Shown here piece after piece: positions 17,963 through 26,035 of a stretch of 53,165 bases of DNA. Origin of the DNA: Streptomyces sp. BR123. GTDB lineage: Bacteria > Actinomycetota > Actinomycetes > Streptomycetales > Streptomycetaceae. The notes under the pieces were generated by a model. The model was given only the letters and a program-made list of their open reading frames with translations. It did not search any database and had not been told where the DNA came from. The stretch is taken from NCBI RefSeq assembly GCF_013401435.1, contig NZ_JACBGN010000017.1, forward strand, positions 1 to 53,165. Reading direction: 5' to 3'. The position numbers and the translations under genes were made by a program. Position 1 is the first letter of the stretch; each line of letters opens with the position of its first letter.

Positions 17963-19216
17963 TCAGGGACGGGCGTCGACGAGGAGCGGCAGGCGGCGCC
18001 GCTCGGGCACGCGGGAGATCAGCCCGAGTTCCTCGGAGAGTTCGGTGGCGAAGCAGCCGTCCTTGTAGGTGCCGGAGAGCCGCTTGGCGGTGAAGGCCTC
18101 GATCTCGTCGTGGTCGAACTCCACGTCGTAGGTGGTGGTCGTGCCCGTCTCGCCGGTGGTGACGGTGCGGACCAGGATGCCGAGGTGGGGTTCGAAGGTG
18201 TTGACGCAGCCGACGATGTCGCCGATCTTCTCGCGGCGGCCCTCGGCGCCGTCCGAGAGGACCTCCTCCTGTGCGGGGATGGCGGCGAACAGCTGTCGGC
18301 CGGCGCGGCACCAGCCGACGTGGCCGGGGAAGCCCATGACCTTGATGCCGAAGGTGCCGAAGTCCTCACTGACGCCGAGCTGGAAGTCGAGCGGGATCGT
18401 CTCGTGGATCCACTTGAAGTCGCGGTAGGCCTGCTCGATCTCCTCGCGGGAGAGGCGGAGTTCGGGGTGGCGGCCGCCGTGGTCGGTGAAGTTGTTGAAC
18501 CGGACGGTGGCCACGCCGAGCTTGTTGAAGTAGTGGGCGTAGCGCTCCAGGGAGGTGCGGCCGTGGTTGTGCCGGCCGACGGTCACGCCGATGTTGACGC
18601 GGAAGGCGTCCTGCGGGTCCACGCCCTTGTTGTACTCGGCGATGCGGCGCAGCACCTCCTCGGTGTCCGCGCCGGAGAAGACGCCCTTGATGGGGTAGGT
18701 CTTGTGGTCGGTGACTTCGAGGTTCTCGTCGATCACGCCGTGGTAGGTGATGGAGATGGTGCCGTAGCCGTTCTTGACGGCCAGGTCGAGGAGTTCGCTC
18801 CAGTTGTCGGCGAGCAGCGGACGGCCACTGGTCCAGGCGTCGCCCTTCTCCATCGTCTCGGTCGGCTTGTGATCGGACTCCTGGCGGAACTCGCGGTTGT
18901 TGGCCGGGCCGTAGATCCGCATGAACTCGCCGTCGTAGGCGAAGCTGTCGACGTAGCGGGGATAGACGTGGTAGCCGTGCGACTGGAGGCCCTCCAGGAT
19001 GCGCGGACCCTCCTCCATGGCGAAGGACTTGTCGTAGACCTTCTCGTAGTTGACGAACCAGCAGTGCGAACACTTCTGGCCGCAGGTGTTCTTGCCGACC
19101 TTGGTGTCGAGGTCGAGGTAGATGTGGATGTCCTCCGGCTTGATGTCCTTGAAGGGCATCGAGAACGGGGCATCGCCGTGGAAATCGTAAGAAATGGGAT
19201 GGTTCTGAGCAGACAT
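17963..19216 (-). CDS. Radical SAM enzyme
   Basis: 417 residues. The canonical CxxxCxxC motif is at C45, C49 and C52 (CGQKCSHCW), unusually preceded by a short acidic/hydrophobic start. Further Cys occur later (GWCRAG, IVGCVN) that could hold another cluster or a substrate thiol. Radical SAM enzymes cleave SAM to a 5'-deoxyadenosyl radical. I do not recognise the subfamily; no SPASM domain pattern is obvious. Codon use is less GC-rich at third positions than in the neighbours in its first third. It sits between the two ATP-grasp genes of the operon, so it probably modifies an amino acid or dipeptide-like intermediate. Confidence 0.85.
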   Translation of the reverse strand: MSAQNHPISYDFHGDAPFSMPFKDIKPEDIHIYLDLDTKVGKNTCGQKCSHCWFVNYEKVYDKSFAMEEGPRILEGLQSHGYHVYPRYVDSFAYDGEFMRIYGPANNREFRQESDHKPTETMEKGDAWTSGRPLLADNWSELLDLAVKNGYGTISITYHGVIDENLEVTDHKTYPIKGVFSGADTEEVLRRIAEYNKGVDPQDAFRVNIGVTVGRHNHGRTSLERYAHYFNKLGVATVRFNNFTDHGGRHPELRLSREEIEQAYRDFKWIHETIPLDFQLGVSEDFGTFGIKVMGFPGHVGWCRAGRQLFAAIPAQEEVLSDGAEGRREKIGDIVGCVNTFEPHLGILVRTVTTGETGTTTTYDVEFDHDEIEAFTAKRLSGTYKDGCFATELSEELGLISRVPERRRLPLLVDARP

Positions 19217-19338
19217 GTGTCCCCCGTGAGGTGGTGTGGTCGTGCAGAACGGAGCGATGTGCGGCTACGGCAGTACTCCGGGCCTGCGGCAATGACCGGC
19301 AGACGCCCGGTGGCGGGTGGCCAGGGGCCCGGTGGCTG

Positions 19339-20505
19339 TCAGACGGCTGCCGGGCCGGGGGCAGTGGTAATGATCTGGCGGGCGGTCAACTCGGCGACCG
19401 CCGCTGTGCAGGCGTCGGTGTCGGCCGCGGTCAGGACGGCCATGCCGAGCCGGTCCGAGGAGCAGCGCAGCGGGCGGACCTCGTCCCCGGGGCGGACCGG
19501 GAGGTCCCAGGCGTGGACCTCCGCGTGGGTGAGCTCGGGCGTCGGCGCGACGGCCGTCACCCGCCCCGGCGGGGCGACGAGGAAGACCGTGGCTGCCGCG
19601 GGAGCCGCGGCGGCGCCCTGCCGGATGCCGGCGCCGACCGCCCAGCCGAGGGCGGCGCGCCGCCATTCGACTCCGGTGGTGAGGTGGACCAGGTCGGCGA
19701 TGCCGTCGCCGCCGAGCCGGGTGTGAGTCTCGATCACGACGACCTTGTCGCCGTCGACCTTGACCTCGGTGTGGCTGGGGCCGTCGGTGACGCCGACCGC
19801 GTCGAGCAGTTCGCCAACCGCCCGGGCGACCGCTTCCTGTTGCAGAGGGTCCAGGGAAGGCGGCGGCATCATGTGGCTGACCTCGACGAACCCGTCCGTG
19901 GTGCCCTTCTCGGCTATGCCGACGACGGTGTGGGTGCCGTCCGCCGAGAGCGCCTCGACGCTGAACTCACGGCCCTCGGCGAACTGTTCGAGCAGGTACC
20001 CGGCCGTGCGGCGGTCCTCGGGGAGTGCGTCGATTCCCTCCACGAGCAGGACGGACGTGCTGCCGACCCCGTCGACGGGCTTCGCCACCGCCCGCCCGTG
20101 TGCGGCGAACAGGCGCTCGACCGACTCCGCGTCGTCACCGGCCGCGAAGTCCGGGTTCAGGTGCGGGGCCCGGCGTTCCAGGAGCTGCCGCATCCGGAGC
20201 TTGTCCCGGGTGGCCCGTACGACGTCCGGGTCGACGCCTGCGACTCCGAGGCGGCGGGCGGCCAGCGCGGCCGGCTCCAGGCCGAGTTCGGTGAGGGAGA
20301 CGACGGCCGTGGGCCGGAGGGGGCGCAGGACCTCGTCGGTGAAGGCGAGGAAGCCCGGCAGGTCCAGGAAGTCGCAGGTGAGGACCCGGTCCCCGGGAGC
20401 GAGTGCGGGCGCGCCGGGCAGCTGTACGTGGACCACCCTGCCGGGCAGGGTCGCGGCCGCGCGGGCCACGGTCGGGTTGGCCCCGATGACCACCAGGGTC
20501 GTCAT
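19339..20505 (-). CDS. ATP-grasp domain ligase (first gene of the radical SAM operon)
   Basis: 388 residues. It begins TTLVVIGANPTVARAA (nucleotide-fold start), then RATRDKLRMRQLLE (about 103), the ATP loop AVAKPVDGVGSTSV (about 136-149) and a metal-binding strand VVIETHTRLGGDG near 253, all typical of carboxylate-amine ligases of the carnosine/dapdiamide type. ATG 20505 is preferred; longer in-frame starts would run through the promoter at 20621-20649. It leads the six-gene operon, with a 122-bp gap before the radical SAM gene. Confidence 0.85.
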   Translation of the reverse strand: MTTLVVIGANPTVARAAATLPGRVVHVQLPGAPALAPGDRVLTCDFLDLPGFLAFTDEVLRPLRPTAVVSLTELGLEPAALAARRLGVAGVDPDVVRATRDKLRMRQLLERRAPHLNPDFAAGDDAESVERLFAAHGRAVAKPVDGVGSTSVLLVEGIDALPEDRRTAGYLLEQFAEGREFSVEALSADGTHTVVGIAEKGTTDGFVEVSHMMPPPSLDPLQQEAVARAVGELLDAVGVTDGPSHTEVKVDGDKVVVIETHTRLGGDGIADLVHLTTGVEWRRAALGWAVGAGIRQGAAAAPAAATVFLVAPPGRVTAVAPTPELTHAEVHAWDLPVRPGDEVRPLRCSSDRLGMAVLTAADTDACTAAVAELTARQIITTAPGPAAV

Positions 20506-20620
20506 GCCCCCGGCGTCCCCCGGACCGATCTCCTGTGGTCTGCCTGCCAGCCCCACTGCACCCACTGCTGTTCCCCCGTCCCCCGACACCGACCATCTGT
20601 TCGGCCGGCGTGCCGGGCAC

Positions 20621-20649
20621 AACATCGCAACATGATCGTCGGGTGTCAA
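20621..20649 (-). promoter_or_regulatory. Probable vegetative promoter of the radical SAM/ATP-grasp operon
   Basis: On the minus strand a perfect -35 TTGACA (20644-20649) is followed by a 17-bp spacer and GATGTT (20621-20626) as -10. This would place the start of transcription near 20613, about 108 nt upstream of ATG 20505. No operator was identified. Confidence 0.6.
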
Positions 20650-21044
20650 CAGTTCGAGCCAACGAAGCCAGGAAGCCCCCGAAACCGGGTCTGACCTGCG
20701 GCCGGCCCCGGATTTGAGCGCTTCCCGCAGAGCCGCACGGCGCCCCGCCCCGGGTGCGAGCGCCGGCTGGATGAGGACACTGTTTCGGCCAATTCTCCGG
20801 CTCCAGGACACGCTCCGTTCACAAAACCGCAGCACGCGTCCCAGGCCGGTACACACTTTCGGCCAATGTCTCCCTGCGTGGTGCCGCACTCGCGGATCAC
20901 CGCCCTCCACCGGCTCCGCAGCCGCCCCGGCGCAGCACCCCATGGCGTCGTCCTCCCGCTCACCCGAGCCCCGCGGCCGCTCCCACCGAGCCGCCTCACC
21001 GGTCTCACCCGCAGCGGCTCCGCACGAGAAACACTTCGGGTACT
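20650..21044. other. Intergenic stretch upstream of the operon promoter
   Basis: About 395 bases. An open frame on the plus strand (20714-21211) is Arg/Ser/Pro-rich with no family signal and runs across the hipA-like remnant, so I do not accept it. Nothing else was recognised. Confidence 0.4.
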
Positions 21045-21230
21045 TCAAATTCCCGCCAGGGCCGCCCGGCGCAGCACGGCGAATTCGTCGGCGGGAACCG
21101 CAGGGAAACGCTCGGCAGGAAGTTTCACGATCCAGTCACCGCCGCTCCCGGCAGCGGAAACACGCTGACGGCGGTCGACCGGGAGTTTTGAGGCAGCTCG
21201 CCAGGCGGTGAGGTATTCGCTGGTCCTCCA
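21045..21230 (-). pseudogene. HipA-like kinase fragment
   Basis: Minus-strand frame closing at TGA 21045-21047 reads DWIVKLPAERFPAVPADEF followed by AVLRRAALAGI. This resembles the HipA-family stretch that binds the nucleotide (IVK...RFP...NE...M...A..AGI). Only about 60 codons remain, with no start or kinase core. Probably a scrap of a HipA-type toxin gene; similarity is from memory and moderate. Confidence 0.5.
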
Positions 21231-21315
21231 GCGATCGGGCGAACCCGGAAGCGGTCACCGCGGCCGGAGGGGAGGGCGACCACCGCGTGCACCGCGGAAT
21301 TCGCCGATCAATGGA

Positions 21316-21465
21316 TCAGCTTTCCTGCCTACAGCCGGTCGCGCTTCTCAAGACGATGTAGAGGCCGGTGCAGACGACTGCCATGAGGAGGACGGCGAAA
21401 AGGCAGCCCGCCGCCCATTTCAACTCCGGTACGCCCTCGAAGTCCATGCCGCTTCGCACGGTCGA
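21316..21465 (-). pseudogene. C-terminal fragment of a CorA-type magnesium transporter
   Basis: The last ~45 codons read GMDFEGVPELKWAAG then a hydrophobic segment and a short basic tail. This is the GMN-type motif and final membrane helix of CorA. The intact corA of this window (29806-30933) ends GMNFEAMPELRWALG plus a similar helix. Here Asn of GMN is Asp, and there is no upstream CorA sequence: the preceding codons of the open frame (to 21603) are unrelated Arg/Pro filler. Confidence 0.75.
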
Positions 21466-21514
21466 GGCGGCTGCGTGAGGGCTGAGGAGGCGACTCACGG
21501 GCCCGGCGTACGTG

Positions 21515-22759
21515 TCACCTCGCGGTCTGCTGCCAGACGGAGGTGAGCGCCGTGACGGGGTTGCTGTCGGGCGGCGCGGCAGGCCACCAGCCGCCGTGGT
21601 CATCCTGGAGGTAGGGGTACCAGCGGGTGTCGAGGCCCAGGCGCACCTGGATGCCGTGGCCGGTGAGAGTGAGGCGGTTGCGCCAAGCCCTGAGCGCGAC
21701 CGGGGTGGTGGTCATTTCGATGAGGGCCTCGGTCAGGGCGCTGCGGGCTGCTGTCATCGCCGCCGGGTCGGGGGTGTGGGGCTGTTCGGCGACGGTGATG
21801 CCGGTCGGGCTGCCATACCGCCAGGCGCGGGTGAGGCGGACGAACGCGGTCGGTTCGCCACCGGTGTTCTGGACCAGGCGGTGGAACCACTCCAGTCCGC
21901 AGTCGGTCGCGGCGATCCGGGCCGCGTCCTCCCGCTGGGTCAGGTGCAGGCTGGTCGTGTCGCCCGTGAGCAGCCGGGCAGCGCGTACGGCGGTGTCCGT
22001 CATGAGGCGTTCGAGGTCCGCGGTGGACAGACCGGTGCCGGGTGGCGGGGCGGCGGGAAGTGCGGCGGTGTGGGGGGCCGGTTCGGGGAGCTCTGGAAGG
22101 GGCGGCGTGTGTTCGGCCAGGGCGGCCCAGGCCGCGTAGGCGCCGACGGCCGGGAGGCCGGCTGCGGCCGGTGGCGTGGAGGCCGCTTGTGCGGCCGTAC
22201 GGCGGGCGCGCAGCCGGGCGAGGACCTCCTCGCGTCCGAGGCCGCGCAGGGCGAATACCACGAAGGGGTCGGCGTCGATGGTGGAGGCGATGGCGTAGCA
22301 GAGCGCGGCGGCGTGTTTGCAGGGGTAGCCCCAGTCGGGGCAGGAGCATTCGGGGTCGAGTTCGGTGGGCTGCGGTAGCAGGGGGACGCCGGCGTGGCGG
22401 GCGTCGTCGACGAGTTCGGCGGTCATCTCGCCGTCGAGGAGCGCGGCGAGATGTCCGGCCCGGGCCGCGATGGTGTCGAGCAGGGTGTCCCACTGGGCGT
22501 CGGTGAGGACGGGCAGGTGGACGGCGGATCGGTAGGGGCGGGGCCTGCTGCCCCGGACGGCGGCTTCGACCTTGCCGAGGGCGATGGTGGTCGGGCCCAC
22601 CATGCCCTGGCGGGCGTAGGTACGTCCCCGGGACAGGCGCCCCGCGTCCAAGGTGGAGTCCTCCAGGGCCGTCACCCATGCCTGCCCCCACCAGGTCGCG
22701 GCGAAAGCACGCCTGCCGCGGGCGGGCGTGCGGCGCGGGCCGGGGGTCGAGGGTGTCAT
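21515..22759 (-). CDS. SWIM zinc-finger protein
   Basis: 414 residues. N-terminal FAATWWGQAWVTALED is typical of actinobacterial SWIM proteins. The zinc site is CSCPDWGYPCKHAAALC near residue 137 (C-x-C...C-x-H). The second half is Ala/Pro-rich linker and an unassigned region. SWIM proteins of this kind usually sit beside an SNF2-type helicase and are thought to help it bind nucleic acid; none is present here. ATG 22759 has a strong GAGGAGG. The reading frame stays open upstream into a degraded pRiA4b-like segment, so a longer protein from GTG 23128 cannot be excluded. Confidence 0.85.
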   Translation of the reverse strand: MTPSTPGPRRTPARGRRAFAATWWGQAWVTALEDSTLDAGRLSRGRTYARQGMVGPTTIALGKVEAAVRGSRPRPYRSAVHLPVLTDAQWDTLLDTIAARAGHLAALLDGEMTAELVDDARHAGVPLLPQPTELDPECSCPDWGYPCKHAAALCYAIASTIDADPFVVFALRGLGREEVLARLRARRTAAQAASTPPAAAGLPAVGAYAAWAALAEHTPPLPELPEPAPHTAALPAAPPPGTGLSTADLERLMTDTAVRAARLLTGDTTSLHLTQREDAARIAATDCGLEWFHRLVQNTGGEPTAFVRLTRAWRYGSPTGITVAEQPHTPDPAAMTAARSALTEALIEMTTTPVALRAWRNRLTLTGHGIQVRLGLDTRWYPYLQDDHGGWWPAAPPDSNPVTALTSVWQQTAR

Positions 22760-23128
22760 GCCTGCCTCCTCAGGGCGACGAGTTCGGCGAGATCGGCGTC
22801 GGACAGTCTCGACGGCCTCACGGGCGAGCGCGGGCCGAAGCACCCGGCCGGCGGTGACCTGCCGTCCCTCGCGGCACCAGACGGCGAGCCGCAGCGCAGC
22901 GTCGAAGAGCGGAACACCCCGCACAGCGGCGACAAGCTCCTCCCGCGGAGCCAGCGTCACCGGGCGCAGCACAGGCACGTCCTCGGCCGGTCCGTCGACT
23001 CCGGAATCGATCGGATCGACCACCCTGCACTGCCCGCAGGTACACAACGCCACGTCCTCGGCGGTCAGCCGACGGACACCGCCGCGCCCGGCCCCGTCGC
23101 CGGTCAGCGGCTTCGCATTGCCGGACAC
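22760..23128 (-). pseudogene. pRiA4b ORF-3-like C-terminal segment, truncated and in frame with the SWIM gene
   Basis: Codons upstream of the SWIM start read RRLTAEDVALCTCGQCRVV and later LRLAVWCREGRQVTAGRVL and RPALAREAVE. The latter stretch belongs to the long pRiA4b ORF-3-type proteins of Streptomyces. There is no stop before ATG 22759. The neighbouring 23140-23658 gene encodes the pRiA4b domain itself in another frame, so this is probably the rest of that gene after a frameshift and 3' deletion. Confidence 0.5.
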
Positions 23129-23139
23129 GGTGTCCGGCG

Positions 23140-23658
23140 TCAGCCGTACGGGCCGTCCCCGGCCCCGCCCGGGGTGGCGAGACACTCCAGCACCTCGGCC
23201 AGCCCCCACACGCCGCCGATGTCCTCGGCCGGCACGTCGGCGCGACGCCCGCCGACGCAGCGCACCGTCCGCTCCGTGCCGGCCGGGCGGGGCAGTGTCT
23301 TCTCCAGCGTGATCCGGTGTTCCCAGCCGTCGCCGAAGTCGTAGACGCAGCGCAGCCGTTCCTTCTCCTCGGCCAGCACGTCGCCGAGCGCGATGACGTC
23401 CTCGTCGCCGACCCCGTGGCCGAAGCCGAGATCCATGCCGGTGAGTCGGGCCGCATCGCCGTACCCCCGGCCGAACTCGTCGGTGAAGAGGTGCAGATGG
23501 CCACCGTGCCATCCGAAGGCGACCTGGATGGCGTCGTGCAGCGTCCCGAGCGAGGTGTCGGACGGCAGCACGAGGCGCCGCCACAGGGGCGGTCTTGTGC
23601 CGTGCAGCACGATCTTCAGCTGGAGATCGGACGGGGCCGTCTTCCCGTCTCGCTGCAT
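23140..23658 (-). CDS. Plasmid pRiA4b ORF-3 family protein (possibly truncated)
   Basis: 172 residues. LQLKIVLHGTRPPLWRRLVL at the N-terminus, then TLHDAIQVAFGWHGGHLHLF and YDFGDGWEHRITLEK, are the hallmark of the pRiA4b ORF-3 domain. Function is unknown; the family occurs on plasmids and insertion elements. The protein stops soon after the domain (LAEVLECLATPGG), where longer relatives continue. Sequence resembling that continuation follows in another frame (22760-23128). Likely a recently broken gene, or a short version with its tail detached. Confidence 0.8.
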   Translation of the reverse strand: MQRDGKTAPSDLQLKIVLHGTRPPLWRRLVLPSDTSLGTLHDAIQVAFGWHGGHLHLFTDEFGRGYGDAARLTGMDLGFGHGVGDEDVIALGDVLAEEKERLRCVYDFGDGWEHRITLEKTLPRPAGTERTVRCVGGRRADVPAEDIGGVWGLAEVLECLATPGGAGDGPYG

Positions 23659-23839
23659 CTGCTGCTCCTACCGCACCGGGGCCACTCGAACGGCCCCATC
23701 ATGACGCTGCCGGTGTGCCCGGCCCAAAAAGAGTCGCGGCGGCCACCGTCCTTCCGGGAACACACGGTCCGGACGCCGCCCGCAGTGGCTATCCTCCGCC
23801 CCGCGCCCTTTCGCGGGGCGGCACAGGCGCTCGGGAGCC

Positions 23840-24787
23840 GTGACCGCGAACGACCAAGCGACGACGGCCGCCGCCACGGCCCCCTCGGGCGCCCCGGCCC
23901 AGACCCAGCCACCGCCGACCGTGATCGACACGCCGCCGAACCACGGGCCCGTGACGGACCTCAAGCGGACGGACATCGACCAGAGCCAGGACATCTTCCA
24001 GATGGCACTGGGAGCGGTGGAGGCCGGAGTCCCGGCGATCGCTGGACCCAACTCGTCACGCTCACTCCTCCTGACGACGAACGACGTCGTGGGAGGGTCG
24101 TGGGACCGGGGCGAAACCGCCGCGCGTGACGTGACCAATGTGTGGGTCGTTCGCAGCCCCAACCCGGGGAGCCACCCGCCGTTCGTCGTTGCACCCGTAG
24201 TACGCACTTGGAGAACTGAGGTGAGGCCTGTGACTCAGATTGCCGCCACCTCGTGGAGCCGTTCCCTGCGGGCCCTTTTCGGGGAGGACGTGTTCGCGGC
24301 CGTGGGGGCGCGGCGGCGCGATGACTGGCGCCTGGATGCCCTCGACGTGATGCACCTGCGGACGGACGATCCGCGTGGCTGGTCGAAGGTTGCCGTGGCA
24401 GCGGGAGGGGGCGATTACGGCACCGGCCCGGACAGCCCGTTCAGTGCCGTCACGCCAGGAGACTTCAGCGCGGCCTTCCCTGTGTCCAGGAGAGGTGCCG
24501 AACAAATCCTGGTCACACTCCAGAGTGAGTGGTTCCAAACAGAGGACATTCCGGATTTTGATGCGCGAGAGGCCGAACTGACCTCGCACGCGAGAACGAT
24601 CCTGGAAAGATTCGGAGAAGACGCGCTGTTTTTTACCAATGCGGCGACGGCGCGAGAGAATCCCCATGCCGATATGTTTCGTCGCGAGGGTGCCTATGAA
24701 GGCTTCACCAGCCACGTAATGGATTGTGGTGTAATCACTGTCTCCGCCACGGAAGTCGGCATCTTCTGGGGCTTCACCATCGACTGA
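23840..24787 (+). CDS. Hypothetical protein, possibly two genes read as one
   Basis: An open frame of 315 codons that I do not recognise. Residues 1-35 are Ala/Thr/Pro filler; 36-125 has LKRTDIDQSQDIFQMALGAV. A second half starts at GTG 24231, after GAGGTGAGG at the right distance, and encodes about 185 residues with SLRALFGEDVFAAVG and a C-terminus GVITVSATEVGIFWGF. The second half looks like a complete small globular protein, in the style of polymorphic-toxin immunity proteins, but that is only an impression. GC falls sharply towards the 3' end (A/T-rich third positions after 24500), unlike the neighbours, which suggests transfer. Confidence 0.55.
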   Translation: MTANDQATTAAATAPSGAPAQTQPPPTVIDTPPNHGPVTDLKRTDIDQSQDIFQMALGAVEAGVPAIAGPNSSRSLLLTTNDVVGGSWDRGETAARDVTNVWVVRSPNPGSHPPFVVAPVVRTWRTEVRPVTQIAATSWSRSLRALFGEDVFAAVGARRRDDWRLDALDVMHLRTDDPRGWSKVAVAAGGGDYGTGPDSPFSAVTPGDFSAAFPVSRRGAEQILVTLQSEWFQTEDIPDFDAREAELTSHARTILERFGEDALFFTNAATARENPHADMFRREGAYEGFTSHVMDCGVITVSATEVGIFWGFTID

Positions 24788-24989
24788 GGATCTCCCGTGC
24801 GTACCCGTTCTGCCGCCTGTCCCGGCCGCGCGACCGCACGGCGCTGTACAGGGCTTTCGACGTAGTCACCTGATGTCGTACCTCGGTCAGCCGCTCCAGC
24901 ACCCTCAGGATCTCCTCAGGTCGAGGTTCGGGACGCTCGCGGAGCTGGTCGAGACCAGGCGGGATCGGTGATGATGCGTCGGTAGGCAC
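24774..24989 (-). CDS. Small hypothetical protein
   Basis: 71 residues from GTG 24989, which has GGAAG four bases upstream. It is charged, with a probable helix RPEEILRVLERLTEVRHQVT (about 23-42), and no family was recognised. It overlaps the end of the convergent hypothetical gene by 14 bases. It could be a truncated remnant; support is the ribosome site and the amphipathic helix only. Confidence 0.35.
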   Translation of the reverse strand: MPTDASSPIPPGLDQLRERPEPRPEEILRVLERLTEVRHQVTTSKALYSAVRSRGRDRRQNGYAREILSRW

Positions 24990-25163
24990 GGTCTTCCACT
25001 CGGGTCACGGGGCGTCGAGAACTCCATGATCGTGGAAGCCGTGGCATGTCTCGTCCCCAGGGCTGTCCGCTCGACAGATCGTCAGGGGCCGCGGACAGAT
25101 CCTCTGGACGCCGCCGCCCTGCACCGTCCCCAACCGGCGAGATCGCGATCTGCAGCTGGAGTG

Positions 25164-25544
25164 CTACGAGGTGAAGCCGACTCCCCGTTCGGCGAATATC
25201 CTCATCGCCTCACCCAGGAATTCCACCATCCTGGGATGGTAGGAGTTGTGAAACTCCCTCATGGCGTCGTCTTCCGCATAGAAGAGTGCCATTCCGGCGT
25301 ACGCTTGCCTGCTGGGGGCGTAAAATCGGCAGGCTATGTCGAAATGCCGGCCGACGAGCTCCTGGATCTGGGGATCCCCGGGCAGGGAGCCGTCCAGGCA
25401 GGCCGCGATCTCCCGGTACAGCACGTCCCAGTCCTGGTGGACCCGAGACCTGTCGACGTGCTCCCAGTTGTTGGTCTCGGAAAGGCTCTTCGCCTGCTCT
25501 TCGGCCAACGACCGACGACACTCTTCCTCGTACTGATTCCCCAT
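25164..25544 (-). CDS. Stand-alone TipAS-type ligand-binding domain protein
   Basis: 126 residues resembling the C-terminal drug-binding domain of the MerR-family regulator TipA. YEEECRRSLAEEQAKSL opens it, then WDVLYREIAACLDGSLP, VGRHFDIACRFYAPS and MREFHNSYHPRMVEFLGEA, matching the helical TipAS layout. The MerR DNA-binding half is missing. Known TipAS proteins bind thiopeptides; a short form can act as a drug sponge. ATG 25544 gives the most family-like N-terminus; ATG 25592 is possible. Codon use is less GC-rich than flanking genes. Confidence 0.75.
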   Translation of the reverse strand: MGNQYEEECRRSLAEEQAKSLSETNNWEHVDRSRVHQDWDVLYREIAACLDGSLPGDPQIQELVGRHFDIACRFYAPSRQAYAGMALFYAEDDAMREFHNSYHPRMVEFLGEAMRIFAERGVGFTS

Positions 25545-25633
25545 GGCACCAATTCTCTTGTCCGGCTGTCGATCCAGGCGGAACAGTGGCACAGGCCCAC
25601 CGGATCGGCAAGCTATTTATTTGAGCGGCTCAG

Positions 25634-25935
25634 TCGATTCGTCAAGGGCAGCCAGAAGAGTCTCCGGATGCAGCTCAAGTCGCTTCCCTGGCGGGATGTC
25701 CCGCTCCTGGGCCGGACGAAGGAGACCGGCCACGGGCGCTGCGAGATCCGCCGGATCAAGGTCGCCACCGTGAGCAACCTGCTGTTCCCCGGCGCCCGCC
25801 AAGCCATCCTGTCTACGCGGTCACGAGTCTCACTACCCACCAGGCCGCCCCGGCCCGGCTTGCGAAGCCGGTCCGCGGCCACTGGAGGATCGAGTCCCCT
25901 GCGGAACCTCGCCATCCCCTGCAGTGGTGTACCAG
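25634..25935 (+). pseudogene. ISAs1-type transposase remnant
   Basis: Plus-strand codons read SLRMQLKSLPWRDVPLLGRT, then HGRCEIRRIKVATVSNL and FPGARQAI, a known ISAs1 transposase stretch. After a deletion and frame change, VTSLTTHQAAPARLA and RGHWRIES (about 25818-25894) and SLRNLAI-like codons follow. Start, catalytic N-terminus and ends are gone. Confidence 0.75.
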
Positions 25936-26009
25936 CAGGTCGTCACGCGCAACGAGCAGGCCGTACATCGCTGGCTGGCCCAGGGCACGCGACCGAGGCT
26001 CACCATCTA

Positions 26010-26035
26010 TTGATCAGAAACGGCTCGGGTTCTCA
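26010..26035 (+). repeat. Solo IS630-type terminal repeat at the 3' end of the HxlR gene
   Basis: TTGATCAGAAACGG (26010-26023) and the following CTCGGGTTCT resemble the right end of the IS630 element at 27026-28130 (read inward: TTGATCCGAAACGG then TTTGGGTTCT). It is preceded by TA at 26008-26009, the target dinucleotide of that family. The stop codon of the HxlR gene (26014-26016) lies inside it. Confidence 0.6.

Noticed and set aside
20714..21211. 165-codon plus-strand open frame
   Set aside because: Arg/Ser/Pro-rich without a family, and antisense to the hipA-like remnant; no convincing ribosome site.
25935..26010. Short plus-strand stretch VYQQVVTRNEQAVHRWLAQG as a toxin-domain remnant
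   Set aside because: It faintly recalls the end of RNase-A-like toxin domains, but about 25 codons are too few to claim it.
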